NCBI GenBank assembly: GCA_965222645.1
Contig: OZ244968.1
Span: 3,658,001-3,722,000, forward strand
From: JABDMH01 sp965222645
GTDB lineage: Bacteria > Bacteroidota > Bacteroidia > Chitinophagales > Saprospiraceae
Direction of reading: 5' to 3'
DNA length: 64,000 nt
The stretch's first letter is position 1. Every line of letters begins with the position of its first letter. A model generated the notes under the pieces. It did not search any database, was not told where the DNA came from, and worked only from the letters and a program-made list of their open reading frames with translations. Positions 25,381 through 35,012 of the stretch are shown one piece after another. A program made the position numbers and the translations under genes.

Positions 25381-26448
25381 TTAGACTGTCTCGCCCTTGA
25401 GTTTTTCTGCATTCTCAGCAACCTGCAGAGCTTCAAAAATGCCTTCTATATCACCTTCCATAATTTTATCGAGGCTGTACAGGGTAAGATTTATGCGATG
25501 GTCAGTTACGCGGTTTTGCGGGTAGTTGTAGGTTCTGATTTTATCCGATCTATCACCGGTACCCACTAGTGATCTTCTTGTGGAGGCCTGCTCGTTTTCA
25601 TAGGCGCGTCTCTGTGATTCATATATCTTTTGATAAAGTCGCTGGAGGGCAATTTCCCGGTTTTTAATTTGAGATCGCCCGTCGGTACTCTCTGCTACCA
25701 CGCCGGTTGGAATATGTGTAAATCGGACACCGGATTCCGTCTTATTGACATGCTGTCCGCCTGCGCCACTGGACCGGAATGTATCTACTTTGAGATCCGA
25801 TTTCTTAATATTTACATCATCCATTTCCAGTTTAGGCATGACTACAACAGTGGCTGCAGATGTGTGGACTCTTCCCTGCGACTCCGTTTGTGGTACCCGC
25901 TGCACGCGGTGAGCACCGGATTCAAATTTCAATTTACCAAATACTTCTTTTCCAGAGACCTCCAATACAATCTTGCTGAAGCCACCTACTGAGCCCTCAT
26001 TTACCTGCAAGATGTCCACTTTCCATTTTTGATTTTCAAAATATTTGGAGTACATGCGATATAGGTCCCCGGCAAAGATGGCGGCTTCATCTCCCCCTGT
26101 TCCAGACCTGATCTCAAAAACCACATCTTTCGTGTCCTCGGGATCCTTTGGAATAAGGAGGAATTTCAGTTGCTCTTCGAGCTCTTCCTTTTTTTTCCCT
26201 GCATCGTCGATTTCCGCTTGAGCCAATTCCCTCATTTCTGCATCGGGATCTTTTAACAAAGGCTCAGTAGAGTCAATTTGTTGAAGGGTTTCCTTGTATG
26301 TAGAATACACTGCGATAATGTCCTGCAGATCTTTGTATTCTTTATTGATTTTGGTATAGCGGCTGATGTCTGAGAGAATTTCAGGGTCTGTCATCTGCTC
26401 CTCCAGATGTTTAAAATGAGATTCGATTTCCTGAAGCTTCTCTAACAT
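25381..26448 (-). CDS. prfA: Peptide chain release factor 1
   Basis: 355 residues from ATG 26448; the frame is open to 26520, but RF1 proteins start at the MLEKLQEIE helix. The codon-recognition tripeptide region reads RVPQTESQGRVHTS, so PxT (PQT) marks RF1, which reads UAA/UAG, and not RF2 (SPF). The GGQ loop is intact in GAGGQHVNKTESGVRFTH. It releases the finished peptide at the ribosome. Confidence 0.95.
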   Translation of the reverse strand: MLEKLQEIESHFKHLEEQMTDPEILSDISRYTKINKEYKDLQDIIAVYSTYKETLQQIDSTEPLLKDPDAEMRELAQAEIDDAGKKKEELEEQLKFLLIPKDPEDTKDVVFEIRSGTGGDEAAIFAGDLYRMYSKYFENQKWKVDILQVNEGSVGGFSKIVLEVSGKEVFGKLKFESGAHRVQRVPQTESQGRVHTSAATVVVMPKLEMDDVNIKKSDLKVDTFRSSGAGGQHVNKTESGVRFTHIPTGVVAESTDGRSQIKNREIALQRLYQKIYESQRRAYENEQASTRRSLVGTGDRSDKIRTYNYPQNRVTDHRINLTLYSLDKIMEGDIEGIFEALQVAENAEKLKGETV

Positions 26449-26573
26449 AGTGATTGATACTTTTAGTCTCTGACTGCGATTTCCGATGAGGCTCAGGGCG
26501 GGCATACGCCCATACGTCATGAATTAAACGATAATTCATGATCAACAAAGATCAAAGAGTGGTGAAAGCGAGG

Positions 26574-26813
26574 TTAACGCTTGATCCGAACTTTATCTTT
26601 TATACTCTGGATAAACTCAGGAGTCACTTTGGGTCTGACTACACTTCCTCGAACAAAATCCCTGAAATTTCGTTCGCTTTTTAATAGTTTTTCGTACTCG
26701 GGATTGCCTTCCACTTTTTTCATGACTTCGTCCTTGGCTTCTTTGGTGAGTGCATTGTCTAGCATCAAATCGACTTTCTGTCTAAAGTCTGTGAATTCGT
26801 TAGGAGCACGCAT
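26574..26813 (-). CDS. Small anti-sigma-factor-like protein
   Basis: 79 residues, soluble, charged (MRAPNEFTDFRQKVDLMLDN...). It follows the ECF sigma gene by 76 bases on the same strand, where Bacteroidota commonly place a short anti-sigma subunit. It has the usual NPEYEKLLKSERNFRDFVR helix but no zinc-binding H-x3-C-x2-C motif and no membrane segment. A long frame on the opposite strand (26581-26820) is an antisense shadow. Function is inferred from position and pattern. Confidence 0.65.
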   Translation of the reverse strand: MRAPNEFTDFRQKVDLMLDNALTKEAKDEVMKKVEGNPEYEKLLKSERNFRDFVRGSVVRPKVTPEFIQSIKDKVRIKR

Positions 26814-26889
26814 TACGTAGGTTTTTTAATTCTCGTTTATAAAAATTATTTCATCAAAAGGCTTTAGTATTCAAATCTAAAAAAATCTA

Positions 26890-27495
26890 TTATTCGCTTT
26901 CGTCGGGGTTCTTGGTTTTTCCTCGCTTGTCTTCAAAACCCAGGGATTCTGCATACTTTTTGAGCTTTTCCTTGAGCATGTTTCGAGCTCGGTGCAATCT
27001 TGACCGCACAGTTCCAATCGGGATGTCGATGATTTTGGCGATTTCTTCATACGTAAATCCCTCGACGTCACACAGCAGTATAACTGTTCTAAAATCAATG
27101 GGCAAGGCATTTATGGCTATTGTCACTTCATCTCCCAGGAGGTTTTCGAAGATCTCCATTCGCAAATCCTGATATTCAGAAATATTGCTCTCATCTTTGT
27201 CCTGGTAGCCTATAAATTCCTCAAAATCAACCTTTGTCGGCCGCCTACTCTTCTTCCGATACTGGTTGATATACGCATTTTTCAGTATCTTAAACAACCA
27301 AGCTTTTGCATTCGTTCCCTCTACGTAAGATTCGATCGCCCGATAGGCTTTCATAAAAGTCTCTTGTACGAGATCTTTGGCGTCTTCTTCGTGATATGTA
27401 AGATGATATGCAAATGTGTTGAGTGCATCTATATGGGGGAGAAGTTCTCTCTCAAATAACTCGTCAGGATCTTTATAGTCTTGTTTCTTGGCCAT
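26890..27495 (-). CDS. ECF RNA polymerase sigma factor (RpoE/SigW type)
   Basis: 201 residues from ATG 27495. Region 2 (residues ~22-95) includes DAKDLVQETFMKAYRAIESY and AWLFKILKNAYINQYRKKSR; region 4 (~135-185) includes LPIDFRTVILLCDVEGFTYEEIA and GTVRSRLHRARNMLKEKL. An acidic insert (YQDKDESNISEYQ) separates them. It directs RNA polymerase to a stress or envelope regulon. It is co-oriented with the anti-sigma-like gene. Confidence 0.93.
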   Translation of the reverse strand: MAKKQDYKDPDELFERELLPHIDALNTFAYHLTYHEEDAKDLVQETFMKAYRAIESYVEGTNAKAWLFKILKNAYINQYRKKSRRPTKVDFEEFIGYQDKDESNISEYQDLRMEIFENLLGDEVTIAINALPIDFRTVILLCDVEGFTYEEIAKIIDIPIGTVRSRLHRARNMLKEKLKKYAESLGFEDKRGKTKNPDESE

Positions 27496-27520
27496 CAAGG
27501 CGGCTAAAATAGTCCATTTC

Positions 27521-27538
27521 GGCGTTTATTGGCGTTTA
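27521..27538. promoter_or_regulatory. Direct repeat GGCGTTTA upstream of the sigma factor gene
   Basis: GGCGTTTA occurs at 27521-27528 and 27531-27538, ten bases apart (one helical turn), 26-43 bases before the sigma gene start. Same-face repeats at this place suit a regulator site. Further upstream, GGTC at 27544-27547 and GACC on the far side of an A/T stretch make a loose inverted repeat. Confidence 0.35.
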
Positions 27539-27640
27539 ATTCGGTCTAAAGATTTTGACCACGTAAGATCACCGTGAAATGCAGTTGTGAATGGGTGGCA
27601 TATTTTTTGGACTTGCTTTCACCACAAATCCGTTTAAATC

Positions 27641-30600
27641 TTGAAAATCCGTAATCTACTTCTTGCCCTGTGCCTGATGCCCTGTTTAGCTACGGCTCAG
27701 GTTGTTATTAACGAAATTGCCAGTACACAGACACTTCTTCTAGATATCGATGGAGATCCCAGTGACTGGATAGAATTGTACAATCTTTCCCGAGAAGAGA
27801 TTTCTCTCGATGGCTTTGGTCTCAGCGACGATCCCTTTTCGCCTTTCAAGTGGACCTTTGGTAAAGTGGTAATAGCTCCAAATGAGTACTTGCTGGTATT
27901 TGCATCGGATAAAGAAAGAGCAAATGGGGAGATACACACAAACTTCAAGATAAAAAGCAGTGGAGAACCCACAGTCCTTACATCGCCTGACGGACTTGTA
28001 CAGGATCGAATAGATGGAATTGCTCTGCAACAAAATGAATCCTTTAGTCGCTTTCCCAATGGAACCGGACCACCTGTGGTCACGAATGCTCCAACTCCCG
28101 GATCTGCAAACCAGATCAACAATAGCAAACTTTCCGCTCCTTCATTTGACCTGGAACCAGGCCTGTACACACAGGAAATGACGTTACACATTTCACATGA
28201 AGAAGATCTTACCGTGCGATATACATTGGATGGATCGTTACCCACAGCAAACTCCCCCTTGGCGGGTACTTCTATGCAATTATCCTACCGGGGGGATGAG
28301 GAAAACATATACAGTATGATTCCAACCAATCCCGCATCCCGGTTCCCATTAGGAGACTATGGTGAAACTGATGCGGAAACAAGAGGATGGCTCCCACCCT
28401 ATGACAAAGTGCAGAAATGCTTTACCGTAAGAGCGTGCTCCTTCGAGGGGGAAACCCGTGGAGATTGCACAAGTGGTTCGTTCCTGATTGATCAAAATGC
28501 TCCATTACTTTACAATTTGCCTGTCATGTCCATTATCGCAGATCCTGAAGACCTCTTTAGTGATAGTCGAGGTATAATTGTGTTTGGGAACCAACCACAA
28601 GGTAACTATAAGCAGCGCGGGTCTGCCTGGGAGCGGCCCATTTATCTCGAGTATTTTGTCGATGGCGAAAGGGTGATATCACAAGGGGCCTCCGTGCGAG
28701 TTCACGGTGGTGGAAGCAGACATTCAGCTCAAAAGAACCTGCGCATATATGCAGACGGTGATCACGGTCCCAGATATTTTAATTTTCCCTTTTTTGAGTC
28801 GACCGATCTCGATTATTTCCAACGCCTGCTGGTGAAGGGAGGAGGACAACGGCCAGATTGTTTTCCGAGAGATCAGATCGCCACATCTATTGTGAAGCAT
28901 CTTGATATCAGCGTTCAAAAGCATCAATCCATCATCTTATTCCTCAATGGCGAATACTGGGGTATTCACGGATTAAAAGAGCGCTATGATGAGTACTATG
29001 TCGGCCACAACTATTATATGGATCCCTCCGATGTCGTGATTTTAGAATTGACCGGTCAGGTCGATGAGGGGAATGATGCCGACTCTCTGCATTATCAAGA
29101 ATTAATAGCATTGGTGAGCCAGGGTGAGGTCACTCCCGGTATTTATACAGAGGTAAAGCAGCAGATGGATACTGACAACTTTATCGACTACCAGATTTCA
29201 GAGATCTTTTTAGGAAATGGGGATTGGCCAAATGGCAACGTTCGCTATTGGCGCAAGCGTACTGAAGGTTTGGTTTCAGATGCTCCGTATGGCCACGATG
29301 GTCGTTATCGGTGGATGTTTTACGATCTGGATAATGCTTTCGGTGGAAGTTGCAATGATGTATTCCCATTTTTCCGAACCCTTGATCACGCCACATCCAC
29401 GAGTCCTGAGCTGGAAAAATCTACAAGGTTGCTTCGTGCTCTGCTGACCAATGAAGAGTTTAAAAATGATTTTATAAATCGATTCGCAGACTTGCTCAAT
29501 ACTATTTTTCGAGCGGAAAGAGTAAAGACTGTTATCAAAGAAATAAACAGCGAATTGAGACCGGGACTGATGGAACATATCCGCCGGTGGCGATACCCTT
29601 CTACGGCCACAACACTTGGGGAAAGGGCGATGGAGGAGCCAAATCTCAAGAAGTGGGATCAGACTATTGATGGTCTGAACGGTTATGCTGAAAAAAGACC
29701 AGATAAGCAACGCACACACTTGCAGGAATACTTTGGTCTTGGTGAGAAAATTCCCCAGACATTTGATGTAAATGATAGGCAGATGGGATATATCCGGGTG
29801 AATTCCATTTTGCTTATTGATGAAGAAAAAGGCGTTGAACAACCAATCTTCCCGTGGACGGGTATCTACTTTAAAAGACAGCCGTTCCCCATTCAGGCGA
29901 TTCCTTTCCCGGGATTCGAATTTGTAAAATGGGAGCACCTGGGTAGTGACAATGATCTAAATATACATACACCAATTACCGGAGATACCATTAGGGCAAT
30001 ATTTAAAAGAATCGATAACTTTTCTTTTGAGCGGCAATTGTTTATCAATGAAATCATGCCGAACAATAAAAATAATTTTGCCGATCCTTATCAAGAATTT
30101 GATGATTGGACGGAGATTTATAACCCATCAGGCAGGGAGGTTGATTTAGGTGGATATTTCGTAACGGATGATCCGAATGATCTGCAGAAATATCAAATAC
30201 CACAGGGAAGCAATGTGATCATTCCTGCCCATAGCTTTTTGATATTATGGAATGATGACCAACCCAGACAGGGGAGTGAGCATACTAACTTTGGCCTGTC
30301 TAAGAATGGTGAATTTTTTGCCCTCCTAGCACCAGATGGTACTGTGGTAGATAGTACGAGTTTTGGAGAAGCAACTGCCGATGTGAGCTTTGGTCGATCT
30401 GAAGATGGTGGAAGCACCTGGGTGTCATTTGACTCTCCAACTCCTAATGCGACGAATCAAATCCTGACGAATGTACCTGAGCTCGAAAAAAATGAGCGGC
30501 TTAATGTCTATCCCAACCCCGTGCCTGGTGACCACCTGTACTTTGATGAAAAGGTGAGCGGCGAAATAAAGACACTTTCAGGGGCGACTTTAAAATATAT

Positions 30601-30697
30601 TCGGAATAGTTATGAAGTTGATTTGAGTGACTTGCCACCGGGACTCTACATATTCCATACTTATGATGGTCATTACGCCCATGTAGTAAAAATCTAA
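27641..30697 (+). CDS. Lamin-tail / CotH surface protein with T9SS sorting domain
   Basis: 1018 residues from TTG 27641; the next ATG would destroy the signal peptide (KIRNLLLALCLMPCLATAQ). Domains: lamin-tail domain ~20-130 (VVINEIASTQ, SDWIELYNLS), chitobiase-type C-terminal-like domain ~165-285 (VRYTLDGSLPTANSPL), CotH kinase-like domain ~290-650 (FLNGEYWGIHGLKERYDEYY and the metal-binding FYDLDNAFGG), second lamin-tail domain ~800-940 (INEIMPNNKN, DDWTEIYNPSG), and a type A T9SS sorting domain at the end (LNVYPNPVPG, SDLPPGLYIF). CotH-type kinases phosphorylate secreted proteins; here the enzyme would be cell-surface or extracellular. Substrate unknown. Confidence 0.92.
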   Translation: MKIRNLLLALCLMPCLATAQVVINEIASTQTLLLDIDGDPSDWIELYNLSREEISLDGFGLSDDPFSPFKWTFGKVVIAPNEYLLVFASDKERANGEIHTNFKIKSSGEPTVLTSPDGLVQDRIDGIALQQNESFSRFPNGTGPPVVTNAPTPGSANQINNSKLSAPSFDLEPGLYTQEMTLHISHEEDLTVRYTLDGSLPTANSPLAGTSMQLSYRGDEENIYSMIPTNPASRFPLGDYGETDAETRGWLPPYDKVQKCFTVRACSFEGETRGDCTSGSFLIDQNAPLLYNLPVMSIIADPEDLFSDSRGIIVFGNQPQGNYKQRGSAWERPIYLEYFVDGERVISQGASVRVHGGGSRHSAQKNLRIYADGDHGPRYFNFPFFESTDLDYFQRLLVKGGGQRPDCFPRDQIATSIVKHLDISVQKHQSIILFLNGEYWGIHGLKERYDEYYVGHNYYMDPSDVVILELTGQVDEGNDADSLHYQELIALVSQGEVTPGIYTEVKQQMDTDNFIDYQISEIFLGNGDWPNGNVRYWRKRTEGLVSDAPYGHDGRYRWMFYDLDNAFGGSCNDVFPFFRTLDHATSTSPELEKSTRLLRALLTNEEFKNDFINRFADLLNTIFRAERVKTVIKEINSELRPGLMEHIRRWRYPSTATTLGERAMEEPNLKKWDQTIDGLNGYAEKRPDKQRTHLQEYFGLGEKIPQTFDVNDRQMGYIRVNSILLIDEEKGVEQPIFPWTGIYFKRQPFPIQAIPFPGFEFVKWEHLGSDNDLNIHTPITGDTIRAIFKRIDNFSFERQLFINEIMPNNKNNFADPYQEFDDWTEIYNPSGREVDLGGYFVTDDPNDLQKYQIPQGSNVIIPAHSFLILWNDDQPRQGSEHTNFGLSKNGEFFALLAPDGTVVDSTSFGEATADVSFGRSEDGGSTWVSFDSPTPNATNQILTNVPELEKNERLNVYPNPVPGDHLYFDEKVSGEIKTLSGATLKYIRNSYEVDLSDLPPGLYIFHTYDGHYAHVVKI

Positions 30698-30763
30698 TTG
30701 TCTTTCCTTTCTCAGAGCGTTACTCGACATTTTCACTAGAACCAAAGGCTCTCAATTTTGCCT

Positions 30764-30771
30764 TAACTTTG
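30764..30771 (+). promoter_or_regulatory. -7 promoter box of the thioredoxin-MsrA gene
   Basis: TAACTTTG matches TAnnTTTG; transcription would start near 30776, about 17 bases before ATG 30793. It argues against the in-frame TTG at 30769 as start. No good -33 TTTG at normal spacing. Confidence 0.5.
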
Positions 30772-30792
30772 GGAATTAAAAAGCAGGCAGAA

Positions 30793-31833
30793 ATGGCAAA
30801 ATTATCGATACAGCTCCTTTTGATTCTTGGAGTTTGTACTAATGCATTTCCAGGTAACCCAGTGGAATTGGGTAAGGTAAACTGGTTGCGGAATCTTGAG
30901 GAGGCAAGAGCTGCCGCCTCCATTAAAGGCAAACCGATTCTAATATTATTTCAGGAGATCCCCGGATGTCTGACTTGTAAGCAATACGGCAAAGCTGTCC
31001 TAAGCCATCCACTTATTGTAGAGACTATCGAAACCTACTTCGTACCTCTGGCAATCTACAATAATCGGAAAGGACCCGATGAATCGGTTTTGGCATTCTA
31101 CCAAGAGCCCAGCTGGAACAATCCGGTGGTCCGGATAGTTGGGGAAAATAAAAAAGACATTTTGCCGAGGCTCAATGGCCAGTACACTCCATCTGCACTT
31201 GTTGGATATATGATAGAGGGTCTTAAGAAGACCGGTAATGAAATACCACCATACCTGTCACTACTGCATGACGACCTGCAGGCTGAGGAGAAAGGGAAGG
31301 AGAAGGTCACACTGAGCATGTATTGCTTTTGGACAGGAGAAAGAGCATTGGGATCACTAGATGGCGTTGTGGAGACCGAAGCAGGATTCATGGATGGGCA
31401 TGAAGTGGTCAACGTCTATTATGACCCCCAAAAGATTTCACTACAATCAGTGATAAAGAGGGGTAAAGCCTCCAGGTGCGCGGATGCAGTCTACCTCAAT
31501 GAGAAAGGGGACAAGCAAGGAATTGCCTCTTTTTTTAAACCAGACCAGATACGAAAGGAGGAGACCTTCAGGCTAGATCGAGAGCCAAAGTACTATATGG
31601 GAAAGACACTTTTCGCTCTGCTGCCAATGACCACCGTCCAATCCGTAAAAATCAATGCGTTGCTGGGAAGCGGTAAAACAGCCTTGCATCTTTTGTCCCC
31701 TAGGCAAATGGCCATGTATGAGTATCTCGAGAAACACAGTAAGCCTTCGTGGAGATCATCCATAAATGACGACGGATGGCAGGAAAAAATGTTTGCCGCC
31801 TGGGAGTCATTGGGCCTGAGAGAAAAATCCTGA
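30793..31833 (+). CDS. VPGUxxT-type thioredoxin fused to a shortened MsrA-like domain
   Basis: 346 residues from ATG 30793, just after a -7 box. Signal peptide at ~1-20 (KLSIQLLLILGVCTNAFPG). Thioredoxin-like domain at ~28-145 with the redox motif EIPGCLTC (C59, C62), the cysteine form of the VPGUxxT motif. Residues ~170-225 resemble methionine sulfoxide reductase A: SMYCFW keeps the active-site Cys-Phe-Trp of MsrA (GCFWG), LDGVVETEAGF matches LxGVxxTxxGY, and EVVNVYYDPQKIS matches the following strand; the central MsrA loop is missing. The last ~120 residues are not recognised. A secreted redox protein, possibly linked to sulfoxide repair; whether the MsrA part is active is open. Confidence 0.78.
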   Translation: MAKLSIQLLLILGVCTNAFPGNPVELGKVNWLRNLEEARAAASIKGKPILILFQEIPGCLTCKQYGKAVLSHPLIVETIETYFVPLAIYNNRKGPDESVLAFYQEPSWNNPVVRIVGENKKDILPRLNGQYTPSALVGYMIEGLKKTGNEIPPYLSLLHDDLQAEEKGKEKVTLSMYCFWTGERALGSLDGVVETEAGFMDGHEVVNVYYDPQKISLQSVIKRGKASRCADAVYLNEKGDKQGIASFFKPDQIRKEETFRLDREPKYYMGKTLFALLPMTTVQSVKINALLGSGKTALHLLSPRQMAMYEYLEKHSKPSWRSSINDDGWQEKMFAAWESLGLREKS

Positions 31834-31945
31834 TCTAGCTATAGCATGCGCTGGGGAACAGATGAAAAGCCTGGCTCAAGAGTATCAAAGCGATGTTCTG
31901 TTTTATCCACCACATGTTGACTCGTAGCCCTACTGAAAGCCAGCT

Positions 31946-34894
31946 CTATGATCTTCCGGGTGTGAGCTGTTCGACAAAGATTTTGTCGTCCATGCCACTT
32001 GGGGTCAGGCATTGCAAATCGTCTACGACCAGACTTGGGTAGCCCCATTCGACATGGACCAATCCACAAAATATGTAGAACCCTTTTTTCAGAGTTCCGA
32101 ATTTCATTATTGCGCTTGGAAAATGCACAGTGTCAAAATAGTCACCCAGCTGATCCACCCAGGTGAAAAACGCCATGTGCTTTCCACTTTCGGTTGTGAC
32201 GGGCTTTTCGATTACGTAATAGCCCATCATCCTAATTCTCTTCCCTTCATATTTGTGCATTTGACTTTGGAGGATCAATCCACCGGGAATGTGATCGATG
32301 AGATCGAAGGGAGAGCTCAGGGTAATGCCCAACAGATGAAATTGTGTGAGTATTCTTCTCTTGACCGGCGAGATCGGAGGATCGCATTGATGCAAATAAG
32401 CTCTTGGGGGAAAAAGAGAAAGCTGACTGTTCGAGGGGCCTCTATAGTGGAGGATTCTTTGGCAGAAAAGGGACTCCTTATTTTTACTTATGCTGCGACA
32501 AGCACCGGCCTCAATAAGAAGATCAACTTGTCCCGGTGGTATCACTGCCGTGAGCGTGGTGAGCTCATCTATGGTTTGGGTACATCTCCGCATTGAGAGC
32601 AGTTTCTTACCCGTCTTCGTTGTCAGGCCTTTGATGGTTTTCAGACCCAGCCAGACGGTCGTGCCGTTTACCCTTGCCAGCCAGGAGCTGTTATTTATGC
32701 AAGGTAATTCTATGGTCGCTCCGGCCTTCTGTAGTTCCCAAACATAAACTTCCCTCTTGTAGAACCCTCCATCGTTGTTGATCACCGCAACCATGAATTC
32801 GATTGGAAAATGTGCTTTCAGGAAAAGGCTTTGCATGCTTTCTGCAGCATACGATGCAGAATGCGCCTTGCAAAAAGCATAACCGCTGAAACTGCTGATC
32901 TGCCTCCAAATTTCGATTATGATGGCCCGCGAAAGGCCTCTTCTCATACACTTCTCATAGAATTTCTTCTGAAGCAACTTGAGATCATTGACGTTTTTTT
33001 TCCTTCCTGTCATCAGCCTTCTCAATAGATCGCATTCACTGAGGTCAAATCCAGCCAGATGATGGACGACTTTCATTACATCTTCCTGGAACACCATTAT
33101 TCCATAAGTTTCTTTTAAAAGCTCCTTCATCATAGGATGGAGATCAGGTAGGGGTTTTCCGCGTCGGCACTTGATAAATGCCTGCATCATCCCACTTTTG
33201 GCTACCCCCGGTCTGATGATGGAGGAGGCGGTGATCAAATCCCGGTAGCTGCTACAATTGAGTTGAGTGAGCAAACCCCTCATAGCAGGTGACTCGATAT
33301 AGAAGCATCCTATGCAACCTCCGGGCTTTCGCAGGAGATCCAGGCCCCGGGTATTATTTTTGACCTTTTCCATATCATGGATGTCGATTTGTATCCCCTG
33401 ATTATTGCGAACCAAATCTACAGCCTCCTTGATATGACCTATGCCCCGTTGACTCAGAATATCCAGTTTGTGCAGGCCCCAAGATTCAGCCTGGTGTTTA
33501 TCCATCTGCAATACGGGAGTGCCTTTGGGCATCATTTGGGAAGCACAGAAATGGTCCAACGGGATTTCCGTGATAACAATCCCACCCGGATGAATGCTCA
33601 AATGACTGGGAAATTTCAGAAGTCGCTTGCCCACCTTGAAGATCTTATCAGCAATCGGGTGGTGCTGCTCACGAGCGAGGGGATGCTCGATGATCTTGTT
33701 GATTTCTGCAGGCGGCAAGCCAAATACCTTTCCCAGTTCACGTACCAGCGATTTTCCTTTGTACGTGTGATAGCAGGCAAGAACTCCCAGGTGAGCCGCT
33801 CCGTATCGCTGGCGTAGGTATTCCACAATCTCATCTCGCTGGTCCCAGGAAAAGTCCAAATCAAAATCGGGAGGCTCGGGTCTTTGGCGGTTGATAAACC
33901 GCTCGAAGTAAAGGTTGAGATCGATGGGATCAACATTGGAAATACGCAGACAATAGGCAAGCAGAGAATTTGCCCCACTACCTCTTCCCACATGAGCGTA
34001 GCCTTTCGATCTGGCGAATCGCACAATGTCCCAGGCAATCAGAAAGTAAGTCTGCAGAGACAGCTCAGATACGATCTTAATCTCCTTCTCAAGCTGGCTG
34101 AAATGTCTTGTGGTGAGCGTTCCGTAGCGGGATCTCAGACCATCGTAGGACACCCTTCTAAGCAATGAGATATCCTCCGCAGCGGAGCGGGTGTAGATCT
34201 TTTTGTTGTGCCCTGCAGACCCCCGCAGGTCATATTGGCATCTTCGCAGTATGCGCACCGCATCGACTACCAGGCGTGGCTGAAACCTGTAAATTGCTTG
34301 AATCTCAGCAGTGTGCTTCATAAATTCGTAGGATTCGCAATGTTGTGATTTCAGTAGTGCGTGGCTGAGGATATTGAGATCAATACATCTCAAAAGCTTG
34401 TGTGCGGTCATATCGCGTGCGCTGGAGAGGGTGACCGGGTGCAGTGCGACGGCTTTGTGACTGCCGATTGCTTTCAATTGTTTCCACGGGGCATTCGGCT
34501 TTACTCCACACCATTCGTCAGACCTCAGTTTTTTTGTCCATGGGGCTTTGTAATCATAGATGAAAACCACTCCCTTGAGTTTTGGAGCTCTCCGTGGAAG
34601 AGGCTTCTTTTCTACCAGGTAGGTGTTGAGTAGCTTGGTCAATGCACTGAAGCCCTGCTGGGTCTCTGCCAGACCGATATAGTAGAAGTCCAAATGATGT
34701 CGAAACTCCACACCCACCACACCGTGAATTCCTACCTGATCGCATGCACGAAGAAACTCGATGATTCCCGAAGTACTGTTTATATCCGTCAGCGCAAGCT
34801 CCCTTATGCCGAGCTCTGCAGCTCTCGCGACCAGCTGGGATGGCGAGAGCATGCCGAAGTGGCTGCTGTAATAGCTGCGGCAATTGAGATACAA
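31946..34894 (-). CDS. DNA polymerase III alpha-type polymerase, second copy (DnaE2/ImuC-like)
   Basis: 982 residues from TTG 34894 (YLNCRSYYSSHFGMLSP, the typical start of this group). An ATG at 34936 would add 14 residues but lies upstream of a TATATTTG -7 box at 34918-34911. The PHP domain is degenerate: the replicative DnaE HxH is replaced by NCR. The catalytic aspartates are present (PDFDLDF near residue 350; third in HKLDIL near 470), as are GRGSGANS, the finger region and the helix-hairpin-helix. It is shorter than the replicative DnaE at 42826 and lacks its long C-terminus. Such enzymes work in SOS translesion synthesis with ImuB, which is not in this window. Confidence 0.88.
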   Translation of the reverse strand: MYLNCRSYYSSHFGMLSPSQLVARAAELGIRELALTDINSTSGIIEFLRACDQVGIHGVVGVEFRHHLDFYYIGLAETQQGFSALTKLLNTYLVEKKPLPRRAPKLKGVVFIYDYKAPWTKKLRSDEWCGVKPNAPWKQLKAIGSHKAVALHPVTLSSARDMTAHKLLRCIDLNILSHALLKSQHCESYEFMKHTAEIQAIYRFQPRLVVDAVRILRRCQYDLRGSAGHNKKIYTRSAAEDISLLRRVSYDGLRSRYGTLTTRHFSQLEKEIKIVSELSLQTYFLIAWDIVRFARSKGYAHVGRGSGANSLLAYCLRISNVDPIDLNLYFERFINRQRPEPPDFDLDFSWDQRDEIVEYLRQRYGAAHLGVLACYHTYKGKSLVRELGKVFGLPPAEINKIIEHPLAREQHHPIADKIFKVGKRLLKFPSHLSIHPGGIVITEIPLDHFCASQMMPKGTPVLQMDKHQAESWGLHKLDILSQRGIGHIKEAVDLVRNNQGIQIDIHDMEKVKNNTRGLDLLRKPGGCIGCFYIESPAMRGLLTQLNCSSYRDLITASSIIRPGVAKSGMMQAFIKCRRGKPLPDLHPMMKELLKETYGIMVFQEDVMKVVHHLAGFDLSECDLLRRLMTGRKKNVNDLKLLQKKFYEKCMRRGLSRAIIIEIWRQISSFSGYAFCKAHSASYAAESMQSLFLKAHFPIEFMVAVINNDGGFYKREVYVWELQKAGATIELPCINNSSWLARVNGTTVWLGLKTIKGLTTKTGKKLLSMRRCTQTIDELTTLTAVIPPGQVDLLIEAGACRSISKNKESLFCQRILHYRGPSNSQLSLFPPRAYLHQCDPPISPVKRRILTQFHLLGITLSSPFDLIDHIPGGLILQSQMHKYEGKRIRMMGYYVIEKPVTTESGKHMAFFTWVDQLGDYFDTVHFPSAIMKFGTLKKGFYIFCGLVHVEWGYPSLVVDDLQCLTPSGMDDKIFVEQLTPGRS

Positions 34895-34903
34895 TAGACG
34901 AGT

Positions 34904-34918
34904 ATTTCGACAAATATA
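34904..34918 (-). promoter_or_regulatory. -7 box and candidate SOS operator of the second dnaE
   Basis: The minus strand reads TATATTTG at 34918-34911 (TAnnTTTG) and continues into TTGTCGAAAT (34913-34904). The same ten bases occur at 35494-35503 upstream of the LexA-like S24 gene. Nearby, ACAAATATATGC (34910-34921) and GCATATATTGT (34949-34959) form an inverted repeat. Confidence 0.4.
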
Positions 34919-35012
34919 TGCCGAATTATTTGGCATCCTGATAAAAATGCATATATTGTGGTGAAATAAGATCGGGCATGGGTGGAAGTGTGCGAGTTAA
35001 GATTTAATCCAA

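Noticed and set aside
26581..26820. 79-codon plus-strand frame fully overlapping the anti-sigma-like gene
   Set aside because: Exact antisense of a gene that fits the sigma/anti-sigma operon; composition is that of a mirror frame.
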